Positions 45,900 to 54,113 of a stretch of 64,000 nt of DNA are shown in pieces (the first letter of the stretch is position 1; each line of letters starts with the position of its first letter). The stretch covers positions 1 through 64,000 of the forward strand of contig NZ_AUAU01000010.1 of assembly GCF_000428885.1 (NCBI RefSeq), written 5' to 3'. This stretch comes from Geothrix fermentans DSM 14018. GTDB taxonomy: Bacteria; Acidobacteriota; Holophagae; Holophagales; Holophagaceae. A program made the translations under genes and the position numbers. The notes beneath the pieces were generated by a model that did no database searches, had not been told where the DNA came from, and was given only the letters and a program-made list of their open reading frames with translations.

Positions 45900-47039
45900 A
45901 TGTCCGTCTCCACCGTTCCGGCCCTGCTCCCCACCTACGCCCCCTACCCCTTCCCCCTGGTGAAGGGCGAGGGCGACCGGGTCTTCGACGACCGGGGCCA
46001 GGCCTGGTGGGACTTCTACGGCGGCCACTGCGTGTGCGCCACGGGCCACAGCCACCCCCAGGTGGTGAAGGCCATCGCGGACCAGGCCGCGTCGCTGCTC
46101 TTCTACTCCGCCGCCGCGGCCCTGCCTGTGCGGGACGAGGCCGCCGCGAAGATCACGGCCTTCTCGGGCATGGACTCGGTCTTCTTCTGCAACAGCGGCG
46201 CCGAGGCCAACGAGAACGCGCTGAAGGTGGCGTTGCTCCTCACGGGGCGGAAGAAGCTCGGCGCCTTCGAGGGCGGCTGGCACGGGCGGACCACCCTGGC
46301 CCTGTCCGTGACCGATGACCCCAAGATCACCCAGCCCTTCGCCGACAGCCTCACCCCCTGCCTGCGGCTGCCCTTCGGCGACCTCGCGGCCCTGGAGGCG
46401 GCGGACTTCTCGGACGTGGCCGGCGTCATCCTCGAGCCCATCCAGAGCATGGCCGGCATCAAGACCGCCCCGAAGGCCTGGTTCGAAGCCCTGCGCGCCA
46501 AGTGCGACGCTTCGGGCACCCTGCTCATCTTCGACGAGATCCAGACGGGCATGGGCCGCATGGGAACCCCCTTCGCCTCGCAGTTCTACGGCGTGCGGCC
46601 CGACCTCATGACTTCCGCCAAGGGCCTGGCCTCCGGCGTGCCCATGGGGGCGCTCCTCATGACCGCCGCCGTGGCCTCGAAGCTCAAGGGTGGCGACCTG
46701 GGCAGCACCTTCGGCGGCGGCCCCCTGGCCTGTGCGGCCCTGCTGGCCACCGTGGACGTCATCGAGTCGGAGGGGCTGATGGGCCGGGCTTCCGAAGCCG
46801 CGGCGCGGCTTCGGAAGGAATTGAAAGGATCCGTGGTCGAGGGCGTCCAGGGCGAGGGGCTGCTCCTGGGGCTGCGCACGCCCCACGCCGCGGCTCTCAA
46901 GAAACACCTCATGGCCCAGCACATCCTCCTGGGCGGCTCGGGCGATCCCCAGGTGCTGCGCCTCATGCCGCCCCTCAGCGTCAGCGGCGCCGCCCTTGAT
47001 GCCCTCATCGCCGCCATCCACGCCTTTGAGATTTCATGA
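45900..47039 (+). CDS. argD: Acylornithine aminotransferase
   Basis: The protein has 379 residues, class-III PLP aminotransferase. It converts N-acyl-glutamate semialdehyde to N-acylornithine with glutamate as donor. The marks are NSGAEANENALK, FDEIQTGMGRMG and the PLP lysine in SAKGLASGVPMGA. The ATG 45900 has GAGG 8 nt upstream; an upstream in-frame start lies in the operator region. Whether it prefers acetyl or succinyl compounds cannot be read here. It is the first gene of the arginine cluster. Confidence 0.9.
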   Translation: MSVSTVPALLPTYAPYPFPLVKGEGDRVFDDRGQAWWDFYGGHCVCATGHSHPQVVKAIADQAASLLFYSAAAALPVRDEAAAKITAFSGMDSVFFCNSGAEANENALKVALLLTGRKKLGAFEGGWHGRTTLALSVTDDPKITQPFADSLTPCLRLPFGDLAALEAADFSDVAGVILEPIQSMAGIKTAPKAWFEALRAKCDASGTLLIFDEIQTGMGRMGTPFASQFYGVRPDLMTSAKGLASGVPMGALLMTAAVASKLKGGDLGSTFGGGPLACAALLATVDVIESEGLMGRASEAAARLRKELKGSVVEGVQGEGLLLGLRTPHAAALKKHLMAQHILLGGSGDPQVLRLMPPLSVSGAALDALIAAIHAFEIS

Positions 47040-47142
47040 GCACCACGGAGACACGGAGGGCACGGAGAAGAGAACACGGAGCATCACTCCCCTCTCGGTG
47101 TCCCTCAGTGTTTTCTCAGTGTTCTCCGTGTCTCCGTGGTGA
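47040..47142. repeat. Inverted repeat between argD and argF' (CACGGAGACACGGAGG family)
   Basis: CACCACGGAGACACGGAGGG faces TTCTCCGTGTCTCCGTGGTG. The arms would pair as a long hairpin in the arg transcript. Confidence 0.85.
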
Positions 47143-47179
47143 ATCCTTTCCCTCCATTGCCTGATCTACGGGAGCCGAC

Positions 47180-48172
47180 ATGAAGCACTTCACCCGCATC
47201 GCCGACCTGGGCCCCGCCGGAGTGGCGGAGATCCTCAAGACCGCCGCGGCCTGGAAGAAGGAGCGCCCCGGCGCCATCCTCGCGGACCGCATCCTGGGCA
47301 TGGTCTTCTTCAACCCCAGCCTGCGCACCCGCACCAGCTTCGAGGCGGCCATGCTGCGCCACGGCGGCCACGCCATCGTGCTCGAAGTGGGCGCGGGCAC
47401 CTGGAAGCTGGAGGACCGGGACGGCGCGGTCATGGATTCCGACAAGGCCGAGCACGTCCGCGAGGGCGTACCCGTGCTGGGCCGCTACGTGGACGCGCTG
47501 GCCGTGCGGACCTTCAGCCACGGCGACGGCGACGACGTGGACGAGCTGGATCCCGTCATCAACGCCTTCCGGCGCTTCAGCACCGTGCCCGTCCTCAGCA
47601 TGGAGAGCGCCCGGGAGCACCCCCACCAGGGTCTGGCGGACCTGCTCACCGTGCAGGAGGCCCACGGTACCACCAAGGTGCCCGTGACGCTGACCTGGGC
47701 GCCCCACATGAAGCCCCTGCCCAAGGCCGTGCCCAACTCCTTCCTGCTCACCGCCGCGGCCTGCGGCGCCGAGGTCCGCGTGGCCCACCCCAAGGGCTAT
47801 GAGCTGAGCGCCGAGGTGCGTGCCGAGGCCGAAGCCTACGCCGCCGCCACCGGCGGCAAGGTCATCTACACGGATGACCAGGACGCCGCCCTGGAGGGCA
47901 GCGCCGCCGTCTACGCCAAGGCCTGGGGCCCCTCCACCCAGTCGGGCCTGGAGGCCGCGCCCATGGCCGACCTGGGCGCCTGGATGCCCACCGCCACCCA
48001 TATGCAGAAGGCCGCCAAGGAAGCCATCTTCACCCACTGCCTGCCCGTGCGCCGGAACCTGGAGGTCCACGACAGCGTCCTGGACGGCCCCTGGAGCCGC
48101 GTCGTGGACGAAGCCGAGAACCGCTTCCACGTGCAGCGGGCCACCATCCACGCGCTGCTGTCGCAGCGCTGA
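47180..48172 (+). CDS. argF': N-acylornithine carbamoyltransferase (probably succinyl- or acetyl-ornithine type)
   Basis: The protein has 330 residues. It matches the acetyl-/succinyl-ornithine transcarbamylases rather than ordinary ornithine transcarbamylase: FFNPSLRTRTSF (43-54), VMDSD...LGRYVD (85-105), AKAWG and HCLPVRRN (286-293) in place of HCLPA. It makes N-acylcitrulline from carbamoyl phosphate. The residue that separates the two types (Glu92 in Xanthomonas AOTCase, Pro90 in Bacteroides SOTCase) is Ala90 here. Mutation of Glu92 to Ala, Ser, Val or Pro is reported to convert AOTCase to SOTCase. Position 295 is Glu where the Xanthomonas enzyme has Lys302. The start at 47180 is the only one that fits. 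Confidence 0.92.
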   Translation: MKHFTRIADLGPAGVAEILKTAAAWKKERPGAILADRILGMVFFNPSLRTRTSFEAAMLRHGGHAIVLEVGAGTWKLEDRDGAVMDSDKAEHVREGVPVLGRYVDALAVRTFSHGDGDDVDELDPVINAFRRFSTVPVLSMESAREHPHQGLADLLTVQEAHGTTKVPVTLTWAPHMKPLPKAVPNSFLLTAAACGAEVRVAHPKGYELSAEVRAEAEAYAAATGGKVIYTDDQDAALEGSAAVYAKAWGPSTQSGLEAAPMADLGAWMPTATHMQKAAKEAIFTHCLPVRRNLEVHDSVLDGPWSRVVDEAENRFHVQRATIHALLSQR

Positions 48173-48202
48173 GTCTCCAGTCCTCAGTCTTCAGTCTTCA
48201 GT
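48173..48202. repeat. CAGTCTTCAGTCCTCAG-type repeat between argF' and argB
   Basis: GTCTCCAGTCCTCAGTCTTC and AGTCTTCAGT are tandem units, the reverse complement family of the repeat at the 3' end of rlmN. Only one arm is seen. Confidence 0.6.
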
Positions 48203-48220
48203 GCCCATTCCGAGGTTGTG

Positions 48221-49144
48221 ATGCCGCTCTCCCCGAATCCCTACGCCGCCCTCAAGGAAGCCTCCCGGTACGTCCGCCTGTTCCGCGGGAAGACCTTCGT
48301 GGTGAAGGTGGGCGGCGAGGTCATCGCCGAGCCCAAGATCCGCAAGGCCCTCTGCGAGCAGATCGCCCTGCTGTGGTCCTTCTCCATCCGGGTGGTGGTG
48401 GTGCACGGCGGCGGCGCGGAGCTGGACGCCGTGTGCGAGGCCATGAACATCCCCGTGCAGAAGGTGGCGGGGCGGCGCGTGACGAGCCCCGAGGTGCTGG
48501 ACGCCGCCAAGATGGTCTTCGCCGGCCAGGTGCACATGGACCTGCTGGCCGGGCTCCAGGCTGCGGGCGTGCCCGCCGTGGGGCTCACGGGCCTGGACGC
48601 GGGCCTGCTCAAGGCCACCAAGCGGCCACCGGTGCCCATCGTGCCCGATGGCGCCACGGAACCCCAGCTGGTGGACTTCGGCCTGGTGGGCGACATCGAC
48701 ACCGTGGACCCCCACGTGCTGAGCCACCTGCTGGAGGGCGGCTTCGTGCCCGTGGTGGCCCCCCTCTCCGGCGGGGAGGACGGCGCCATCTACAACACCA
48801 ACGCCGACACCATCGCCGCCAGCCTGGCCACAGCCCTGGGAGCCGAGAAGCTGTTCTTCCTGCTTTCCGTCCCAGGCCTGCTCAAGGACGTCGCGAAGGT
48901 CTCCTCGCTCATCCCCCACGCCACCCTGGATCAGGTGGCCGCCTACGAAGCCAAGGGCGTCATCAGCGGCGGCATGCGGCCGAAGATGGCGGCGGTGAAG
49001 TCCGCCCTCCAGGGCGGGGTGCCCAGCGCCCACCTGGTGAGCGGCACCGCTCCGGACGCCCTCCTGGCCGAAGTCTTCACCAACGAGGGCAGCGGCACGA
49101 TGATCGTGGCCTCCCAGCCGGTCCCCGCCGGAGCCAAGCCATGA
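48221..49144 (+). CDS. argB: N-acylglutamate kinase
   Basis: The protein has 307 residues, amino acid kinase fold. It phosphorylates N-acylglutamate in the second step of the pathway. Motifs VVKVGGEVI, VVVHGGGAELD, NTNADTIAASLA and ISGGMRPKM match. Related enzymes in some species are feedback-inhibited by arginine. ATG 48221 has GAGG 5 nt upstream; a GTG one codon earlier is less likely. The stop overlaps the next start (ATGA). Confidence 0.92.
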   Translation: MPLSPNPYAALKEASRYVRLFRGKTFVVKVGGEVIAEPKIRKALCEQIALLWSFSIRVVVVHGGGAELDAVCEAMNIPVQKVAGRRVTSPEVLDAAKMVFAGQVHMDLLAGLQAAGVPAVGLTGLDAGLLKATKRPPVPIVPDGATEPQLVDFGLVGDIDTVDPHVLSHLLEGGFVPVVAPLSGGEDGAIYNTNADTIAASLATALGAEKLFFLLSVPGLLKDVAKVSSLIPHATLDQVAAYEAKGVISGGMRPKMAAVKSALQGGVPSAHLVSGTAPDALLAEVFTNEGSGTMIVASQPVPAGAKP

Positions 49145-50208
49145 GCCCCGCCGAGCTGCTCACCCTCCTGGTGGGCACGCCCAGCGTGTCCGGCGAGGAG
49201 GGCCCCCTGGCGGACCTGGTGCAGAACCTCATCGCCGCCCGGGGCTTCGAGGCCCACCGCCAGGGCCACAACCTCTGGTTCACCTTCGGGAGGAAGGGCG
49301 GGGCCCGGCTCCTGCTCAACTCCCACCTGGACACGGTGCCGCCCAGCGCCGGCTGGGAGGGGGACCCCTTCACGCCCGTCTGGCACGGCCCCCGGCTCCA
49401 GGGCCTGGGCGCCAACGACGCCAAGGGCTGCGTGGCGGCCCTCCTCCTCTCGGCCTTCGGGCTGTCGAAGCAGGACCTCGACGGCGAGGTGGTCGTGGCC
49501 CTCACCGCCGAGGAGGAGACCGGCGGCCAGGGCATCGCCACCATCCTCGACCAGCTGGGCCCCCTCGACGCCGCCGTGGTGGGCGAGCCCACGGGCCTGC
49601 GGGTCTGCGCCGCCCAGCGGGGCATGCTCCTCCTGAAGTGCACGGCCCGGGGCACCAGCGGCCACGTGGCCAACGCCCAGATGCTGGGCGCCGAGAACGC
49701 CATCCACAAGGCCGCCCGGGACATCGCCAAGGTGGCGGCCATGGACTTCCCCGCCCACCCGCTGCTGGGCAGCCAGAAGGCCCAGGTCACCCAGATCAGC
49801 GGCGGCCTGCGGCGCAACCAGGTGCCCGACGCCTGCGAGTTCTTCATCGACCTGCGCACGGGTCCCGAGCAGGACCACGATGCCCTCGCCCTGGACTTCC
49901 AGCGGCAGCTGGAGAGCGAGGTCGCCATCCACTCCAAGCGGTACCTTCCCAAGGGCACGGACCCCAACCATGCCGTCGTCCGCGCCGCCCTCCAGGCCGC
50001 GAAGAAGGCAGGCCCGGTGGGCTCGGGCACCACCTCGGACTGGGCCTTCCTGGGCGGCCTCCCGGCCGTGAAGGTGGGTCCCGGCGACACCTTCCGCAGC
50101 CACCGGCCCAACGAGTACCTCACCATCCAGGAACTCGAGGCCGGCGCGGCCTTCTACACTTCCCTCGTCCCGGCCTTCTTCAAGATGCAGGTGCCCCATG
50201 AGGCCTGA
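49141..50208 (+). CDS. argE': M20-family deacylase, probable N-acylcitrulline (or acylornithine) deacylase
   Basis: The protein has 355 residues. It has the M20 metal-binding pattern: SHLDT with metal His and Asp, GANDAKG, EEE, and Glu in GEPTG. It removes an acyl group from an amino acid. With the argF' product being N-acylcitrulline, this enzyme most likely releases citrulline for argG, as in Xanthomonas. It overlaps argB by 4 nt and argH by 11 nt, so its place in the pathway is firm. The second M20 enzyme at 55191 is of another subgroup. Confidence 0.82.
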   Translation: MSPAELLTLLVGTPSVSGEEGPLADLVQNLIAARGFEAHRQGHNLWFTFGRKGGARLLLNSHLDTVPPSAGWEGDPFTPVWHGPRLQGLGANDAKGCVAALLLSAFGLSKQDLDGEVVVALTAEEETGGQGIATILDQLGPLDAAVVGEPTGLRVCAAQRGMLLLKCTARGTSGHVANAQMLGAENAIHKAARDIAKVAAMDFPAHPLLGSQKAQVTQISGGLRRNQVPDACEFFIDLRTGPEQDHDALALDFQRQLESEVAIHSKRYLPKGTDPNHAVVRAALQAAKKAGPVGSGTTSDWAFLGGLPAVKVGPGDTFRSHRPNEYLTIQELEAGAAFYTSLVPAFFKMQVPHEA

Positions 50209-51556
50209 AGCCACCACCCTCTGGGCCAAGGACGTGCCGCTGGACGCGGCCATCCACCGCTTCACCGTGGGCGAAGATCCCGAGACGGACCTGGCCCTGC
50301 TGGCCTGGGACGCCCTGGGCAGCGCCGCCCACGCCCGGATGCTCGCCGCCACCGGGCTCATCCCCGAGGCGGACGCCGTCTCGCTGGTCCGCGGCCTGCG
50401 GCGCATCGCCAACCTGGCCAAGCAGGGGGCCTTCCCCATCCCGCCCCACATGGAGGACGGCCACACCGCCATCGAGGCGGACCTCACGCGGAACCTGGGC
50501 CCCGTGGGCGGGCGCATCCACCTGGCCCGCTCCCGCAACGACCAGGTGATCCTGGCCCTGCGCCTCTACCTGCGGGACAAGCTCGTGCGCCTGGGCCTGC
50601 GGGTGGCGGATCTGGCCGAGGGCTTCCTGGCCTTCGCCAAGGCCCACCAGGACACGCCCCTGCCGGGCTACACCCACCTGCGCCGCGCCATGCCCAGCAC
50701 CTTCGGCCTCTGGGCCACGGCCTTCGCCGAGGGGCTGCTGGAGGAGCTGGAGGCCCTGCAGGGCGTGTACGGCCGCCTGGACCGTTGCCCCCTGGGCTCC
50801 GCCGCCGGCTTCGGCGTCCCCCTGCCCATCGACCGCCAGCTCACGGCCAAGCTGCTGGGCTTCTCCAAGGTCCAGCGCAGCCCCATCGACGTGCAGAACA
50901 GCCGGGGCCGCCACGAGGCCGCTGTCCTCCAGTGGACCGCCTCGGTGGGTGGCGTGCTGGAGAAGTTCCTGTGGGATGTCTCGCTCTACAGCACCGAGGA
51001 GTTCGGCTTCCTCAAGCTGCCGGATGCCTTCACCACGGGCTCGAGCATCATGCCCCAGAAGAAGAATCCGGACGTGGTGGAGCTGGCCCGGGGCCGCTGC
51101 CGGGAGCTGCGCGGCGCCGCGGGCCTCGTGGAGCAGCTGGCTTCCGGCCTGCCCTCCAGCTACCACCGGGACTTCCAGCTGCTGAAGCAGCCCCTCATCA
51201 CCGCCCTGCGGCATGCCGACGACCTCTTCACGGTGCTCGGCCCCCTGCTGCCCGCCCTCCAGGTGAAGGCGGAGGCCGCCGCCGCGGCCTCCAGCGACGA
51301 GCTCTACGCCGCCCACCAGGCCTACGTCCTCGTGGGCCAGGGCCTGCCCTTCCGCGAGGCCTACCGCAAGGTGGCCCAGCAGATCCAGGAGGGCACCTTC
51401 GCCCCGGACCGGACGGCCCTCACCGCCACCCACCTGGGCGGCGCCGGCAACCTGGCCCTCGACGCCCTCGAAGCCGACCTCGCATCGGCCCGCGGCTGGA
51501 TCGAAGCCAAGCAGAACCTCCATGCCCAGGCGGAGGCTTCGCTATGGGCGAACTGA
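50198..51556 (+). CDS. argH: Argininosuccinate lyase
   Basis: The protein has 452 residues. It splits argininosuccinate into arginine and fumarate. The fumarase-superfamily signature TTGSSIMPQKKNPD is present, with HLARSRNDQV and GYTHLRRAMP containing further active-site residues. The start overlaps the deacylase gene by 11 nt. Confidence 0.94.
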   Translation: MRPEATTLWAKDVPLDAAIHRFTVGEDPETDLALLAWDALGSAAHARMLAATGLIPEADAVSLVRGLRRIANLAKQGAFPIPPHMEDGHTAIEADLTRNLGPVGGRIHLARSRNDQVILALRLYLRDKLVRLGLRVADLAEGFLAFAKAHQDTPLPGYTHLRRAMPSTFGLWATAFAEGLLEELEALQGVYGRLDRCPLGSAAGFGVPLPIDRQLTAKLLGFSKVQRSPIDVQNSRGRHEAAVLQWTASVGGVLEKFLWDVSLYSTEEFGFLKLPDAFTTGSSIMPQKKNPDVVELARGRCRELRGAAGLVEQLASGLPSSYHRDFQLLKQPLITALRHADDLFTVLGPLLPALQVKAEAAAAASSDELYAAHQAYVLVGQGLPFREAYRKVAQQIQEGTFAPDRTALTATHLGGAGNLALDALEADLASARGWIEAKQNLHAQAEASLWAN

Positions 51557-51563
51557 CAACTGA

Positions 51564-51642
51564 TCACCACCAAGACACCAAGGCACCAAGAAAGACAAAG
51601 GCAATTTTCTTGCAGTTCTTGGTGTCTTGGTGCCTTGGTGGT
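51564..51642. repeat. Inverted repeat between argH and argG (CACCAAGACACCAAGG family)
   Basis: TCACCACCAAGACACCAAGG with CACCAAGA faces TCTTGGTGTCTTGG and TGCCTTGGTGG: near-perfect arms around a 25-nt AT-rich loop. Confidence 0.85.
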
Positions 51643-51667
51643 TCAGCTTTTTCTTGAAAGGTCTCCC

Positions 51668-52855
51668 ATGAGCAAACTGGCGGTCCTCGCGTTTTCCGGC
51701 GGTCTCGACACCTCCTTCTGCGTGCTCTACCTCAAGGAGCAGGGTTACGACGTGGCCACGGTCACGGTGAACACGGGCGGCTTCTCGCCAGAGGAGCTGG
51801 CCCGCATCGAGGCCGCCTCGCCCAAACTGGGCGCCGTGAGCCACACCACGGTGGATGCCCGGGCCGGCCTCTTCGACGGCTACCTGCGCTACCTGATCTA
51901 CGGCAACGTCCTGCGGGGGCAGATGTACCCGCTGTCGGTATCGGCCGAGCGGGTCTGCCAGGCCAAGGCCGTGGCGGAGCTGGCCAAGGAGATGAAGGCC
52001 GCCGCCATCGCCCACGGCTCCACGGGGGCCGGCAACGACCAGGTGCGCTTCGACGTGGCCTTCCGGGCCCTGGCGCCGGACCTCCAGATCCTCACGCCCA
52101 TCCGCGACCTGGCCCTCTCCCGGGCCGAGGAGATGGCCTACTGCGCGGACCGCGGCGTGATCTTCCCGCCGAAGACGAAGGACTACTCCATCAACGAGGG
52201 CATGTGGGGCACCAGCGTGGGCGGCCGGGAGACGCTGGACCCCTGGACCTCGCTGCCCGAGGCGGCCTACCCCGGCGGCGCCGTCGGCAATCTGGCGCCC
52301 AAGGGCCTCGTCATCGGCTTCGAGGCGGGCGTACCCGTATCCCTGGACGGCAACAGCATGGACCCCGTCACCCTCATCGCCCAGCTCAACGCCATCGGCA
52401 AGGTGTACGGCATCGGCCGCGGCGTGCACCTGGGCGACACCATCCTGGGCATCAAGGGCCGCGTGGGCTTCGAGGCCCCGGCGGCCCACCTGCTCATCGG
52501 CGCCCACCGGGAGCTGGAGAAGCTGGTGCTCAGCGGCAAGCAGCTCTTCTGGAAGGAGAGCCTGGGCAACCTCTACGGCTCCCTCCTCCACGAGGGCCAC
52601 TTCCTCGACCCCCTGGCCCGGGACCTGGAGGCCTTCCTCCAGTCCAGCCAGGACCGCGTGACCGGCGAGGTGCGTCTCACCCTGCACCCCCGCACCTATC
52701 AGGTGGAGGGCGTGCAGTCTCCCTACTCCCTGATGGATCCCCGCATCGCCACCTACGGCGAAGCCAACAAGATGTGGACCGGCGACGAAGCCGCCGGCTT
52801 CGCCAAGCTCTTCGGCGTCCAGCAGGTGCTGACGCTCAAGGCAAAAAGCAACTGA
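51668..52855 (+). CDS. argG: Argininosuccinate synthase
   Basis: The protein has 395 residues. It joins citrulline and aspartate with ATP. The pyrophosphatase P-loop LAFSGGLDTSF is near the start, and GSTGAGNDQVRFD and KDYSINEGMWGTSVGG are typical. ATG 51668 follows a repeat element and an AAAGG-type site. Longer in-frame starts run into the repeat. Confidence 0.94.
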   Translation: MSKLAVLAFSGGLDTSFCVLYLKEQGYDVATVTVNTGGFSPEELARIEAASPKLGAVSHTTVDARAGLFDGYLRYLIYGNVLRGQMYPLSVSAERVCQAKAVAELAKEMKAAAIAHGSTGAGNDQVRFDVAFRALAPDLQILTPIRDLALSRAEEMAYCADRGVIFPPKTKDYSINEGMWGTSVGGRETLDPWTSLPEAAYPGGAVGNLAPKGLVIGFEAGVPVSLDGNSMDPVTLIAQLNAIGKVYGIGRGVHLGDTILGIKGRVGFEAPAAHLLIGAHRELEKLVLSGKQLFWKESLGNLYGSLLHEGHFLDPLARDLEAFLQSSQDRVTGEVRLTLHPRTYQVEGVQSPYSLMDPRIATYGEANKMWTGDEAAGFAKLFGVQQVLTLKAKSN

Positions 52856-52857
52856 GT

Positions 52858-52931
52858 AACGCAAAGGCGCAATGACGCCAAGAACCACAAAAGCATTTCA
52901 TCTTTCTTCGCGCCTTTGCGCCTTTGCGTTG
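52858..52931. repeat. Inverted repeat between argG and the DUF1611 gene (AACGCAAAGGCGC family)
   Basis: AACGCAAAGGCGCAATGACG faces GCGCCTTTGCGCCTTTGCGT; the arms differ in sequence type from the other elements in the arg cluster. Confidence 0.85.
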
Positions 52932-52952
52932 AATCTTCTTGGGGAATCCACG

Positions 52953-54005
52953 ATGCGCATCCACGTCGACAAGCTCGCCTCGGTCACCCGCAACCTGCGG
53001 CTGGGCCGCACGCTCACCCTCGGGCCGGAGATCCTGCTGGAGGAGGGCTCGGTCATCGCGGGCCGCATCCGCGGCGAGAAGAGCACCTACAACCAGCTGG
53101 AGGATCCCTACGGGCGCATGAGCACCCTCCATGACGGGGACATCGTCGTGGGAGCCCTGGGCCACCGGAACGCGCTGCAGGGCTACGAGGGCGTCATGCC
53201 CGAGTCCCTGAAGCCCGGCGACACGGTGAACCTCCTCAACATGGGCGGCGTGCTCGGGAAGTGCCTCTCCCACAACCCCGACGTGGGCAAGCCCTTCGAG
53301 CTGGAGGTGCTGGGCCAGGTGCTCGTCTTCCCCGAGTTCCAGTCCCGGGCCGGCCAGCCCGCCCACATCCGCATGGGCGCCCTCAAGGGCACGGGCCTCT
53401 CCGCCCACTGCCCCGTGGTCTACGTGGCGGGCACCTGCATGAACGCCGGCAAGACCGCCGCGGCCTGCGCCGCCATCCGGCAGCTCAGCCGGGCCGGTTA
53501 TCGGGTCGGAGCCTGCAAGCTCACAGGCGTCTCGCTCATGCGCGACGCGCTGGCCATGCGCGACTACGGCGCCGAGGTGGCCCTCGACTTCACGGACGCA
53601 GGCATCGTGTGCACGGACGCGGGCAGCGCCGCGGGCGTGTCCCGCATCATCTTCTCGGAGCTGGCGGCCCACGGCGTGGACGTCATCGTGGCCGAGACCG
53701 GCGACGGCATCATGGGCGAGTACGGCGTGCAGGCCATCCTCGCCGATCCCGACCTCAAGGCCCTGGGCGGCGCCTTCCTCCTCTGCGCCAACGACCCCGT
53801 GGGCGCCTCCGGCGGCGTCCACCACCTCAAGTCCGCCTTCGGCATCCAGACGGACCTGGTGGCCGGCCCCGCCACGGACAACCGCGTGGGCGAGCGCTTC
53901 GTGGCCACCCTGGGCATCCCCGCCCGGAATGCCCGCGCCGATGCCGACGCCTTCGGCAAGTTCGTGCTGGAGCTCGTCGGGCCCAAGATCGCGGCGAAGG
54001 CGTGA
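52953..54005 (+). CDS. DUF1611 P-loop protein, candidate glutamate N-acyltransferase
   Basis: The protein has 350 residues. An N-terminal domain (about 1-150) is followed by a P-loop NTPase-like domain with GTCMNAGKTAAA at about 160-171, ACKLTGVSLMRD and DVIVAETGDGIMG. It is DUF1611, the family of DgcN, described as a D-glutamate N-acetyltransferase. The gene lies between argG and argC in the arg cluster, with GGGGA 7 nt before ATG 52953. No argA or argJ is seen in the window, so this protein could acylate glutamate at the start of the pathway. That is a hypothesis; a different regulatory or NTPase role is possible. Confidence 0.8.
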   Translation: MRIHVDKLASVTRNLRLGRTLTLGPEILLEEGSVIAGRIRGEKSTYNQLEDPYGRMSTLHDGDIVVGALGHRNALQGYEGVMPESLKPGDTVNLLNMGGVLGKCLSHNPDVGKPFELEVLGQVLVFPEFQSRAGQPAHIRMGALKGTGLSAHCPVVYVAGTCMNAGKTAAACAAIRQLSRAGYRVGACKLTGVSLMRDALAMRDYGAEVALDFTDAGIVCTDAGSAAGVSRIIFSELAAHGVDVIVAETGDGIMGEYGVQAILADPDLKALGGAFLLCANDPVGASGGVHHLKSAFGIQTDLVAGPATDNRVGERFVATLGIPARNARADADAFGKFVLELVGPKIAAKA

Positions 54006-54012
54006 AAATGCT

Positions 54013-54090
54013 CAACGCAAAGGCGCCAAGGCGCGAAGGGCAGTCCTGGCTTCCATGTTCCTCCTTTGCGGCTTTGCGCCTTTGCGTTGG
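54013..54090. repeat. Inverted repeat between the DUF1611 gene and argC (AACGCAAAGGCGC family)
   Basis: CAACGCAAAGGCGCCAAGGC faces GGCTTTGCGCCTTTGCGTTG. It belongs to the same family as the element at 52858, about 1.1 kb upstream. Confidence 0.85.
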
Positions 54091-54113
54091 CACTTTCTTG
54101 TCAGGTGATGTCG

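Noticed and set aside
47180-48172. Ordinary ornithine carbamoyltransferase
   Set aside because: The motifs FFNPSLRTRTSF, AKAWG and HCLPVRRN belong to the acylornithine enzymes; the ornithine enzyme has STRTR and HCLPA.
49141-50208. Succinyl-diaminopimelate desuccinylase (DapE)
   Set aside because: The M20 motifs would fit, but the overlaps with argB and argH place it in arginine synthesis.
47040-54090. CRISPR array in the arg cluster
   Set aside because: The repeats are few, differ in sequence, are arranged as inverted pairs and lie singly in gene gaps; there are no spacers and no cas genes.
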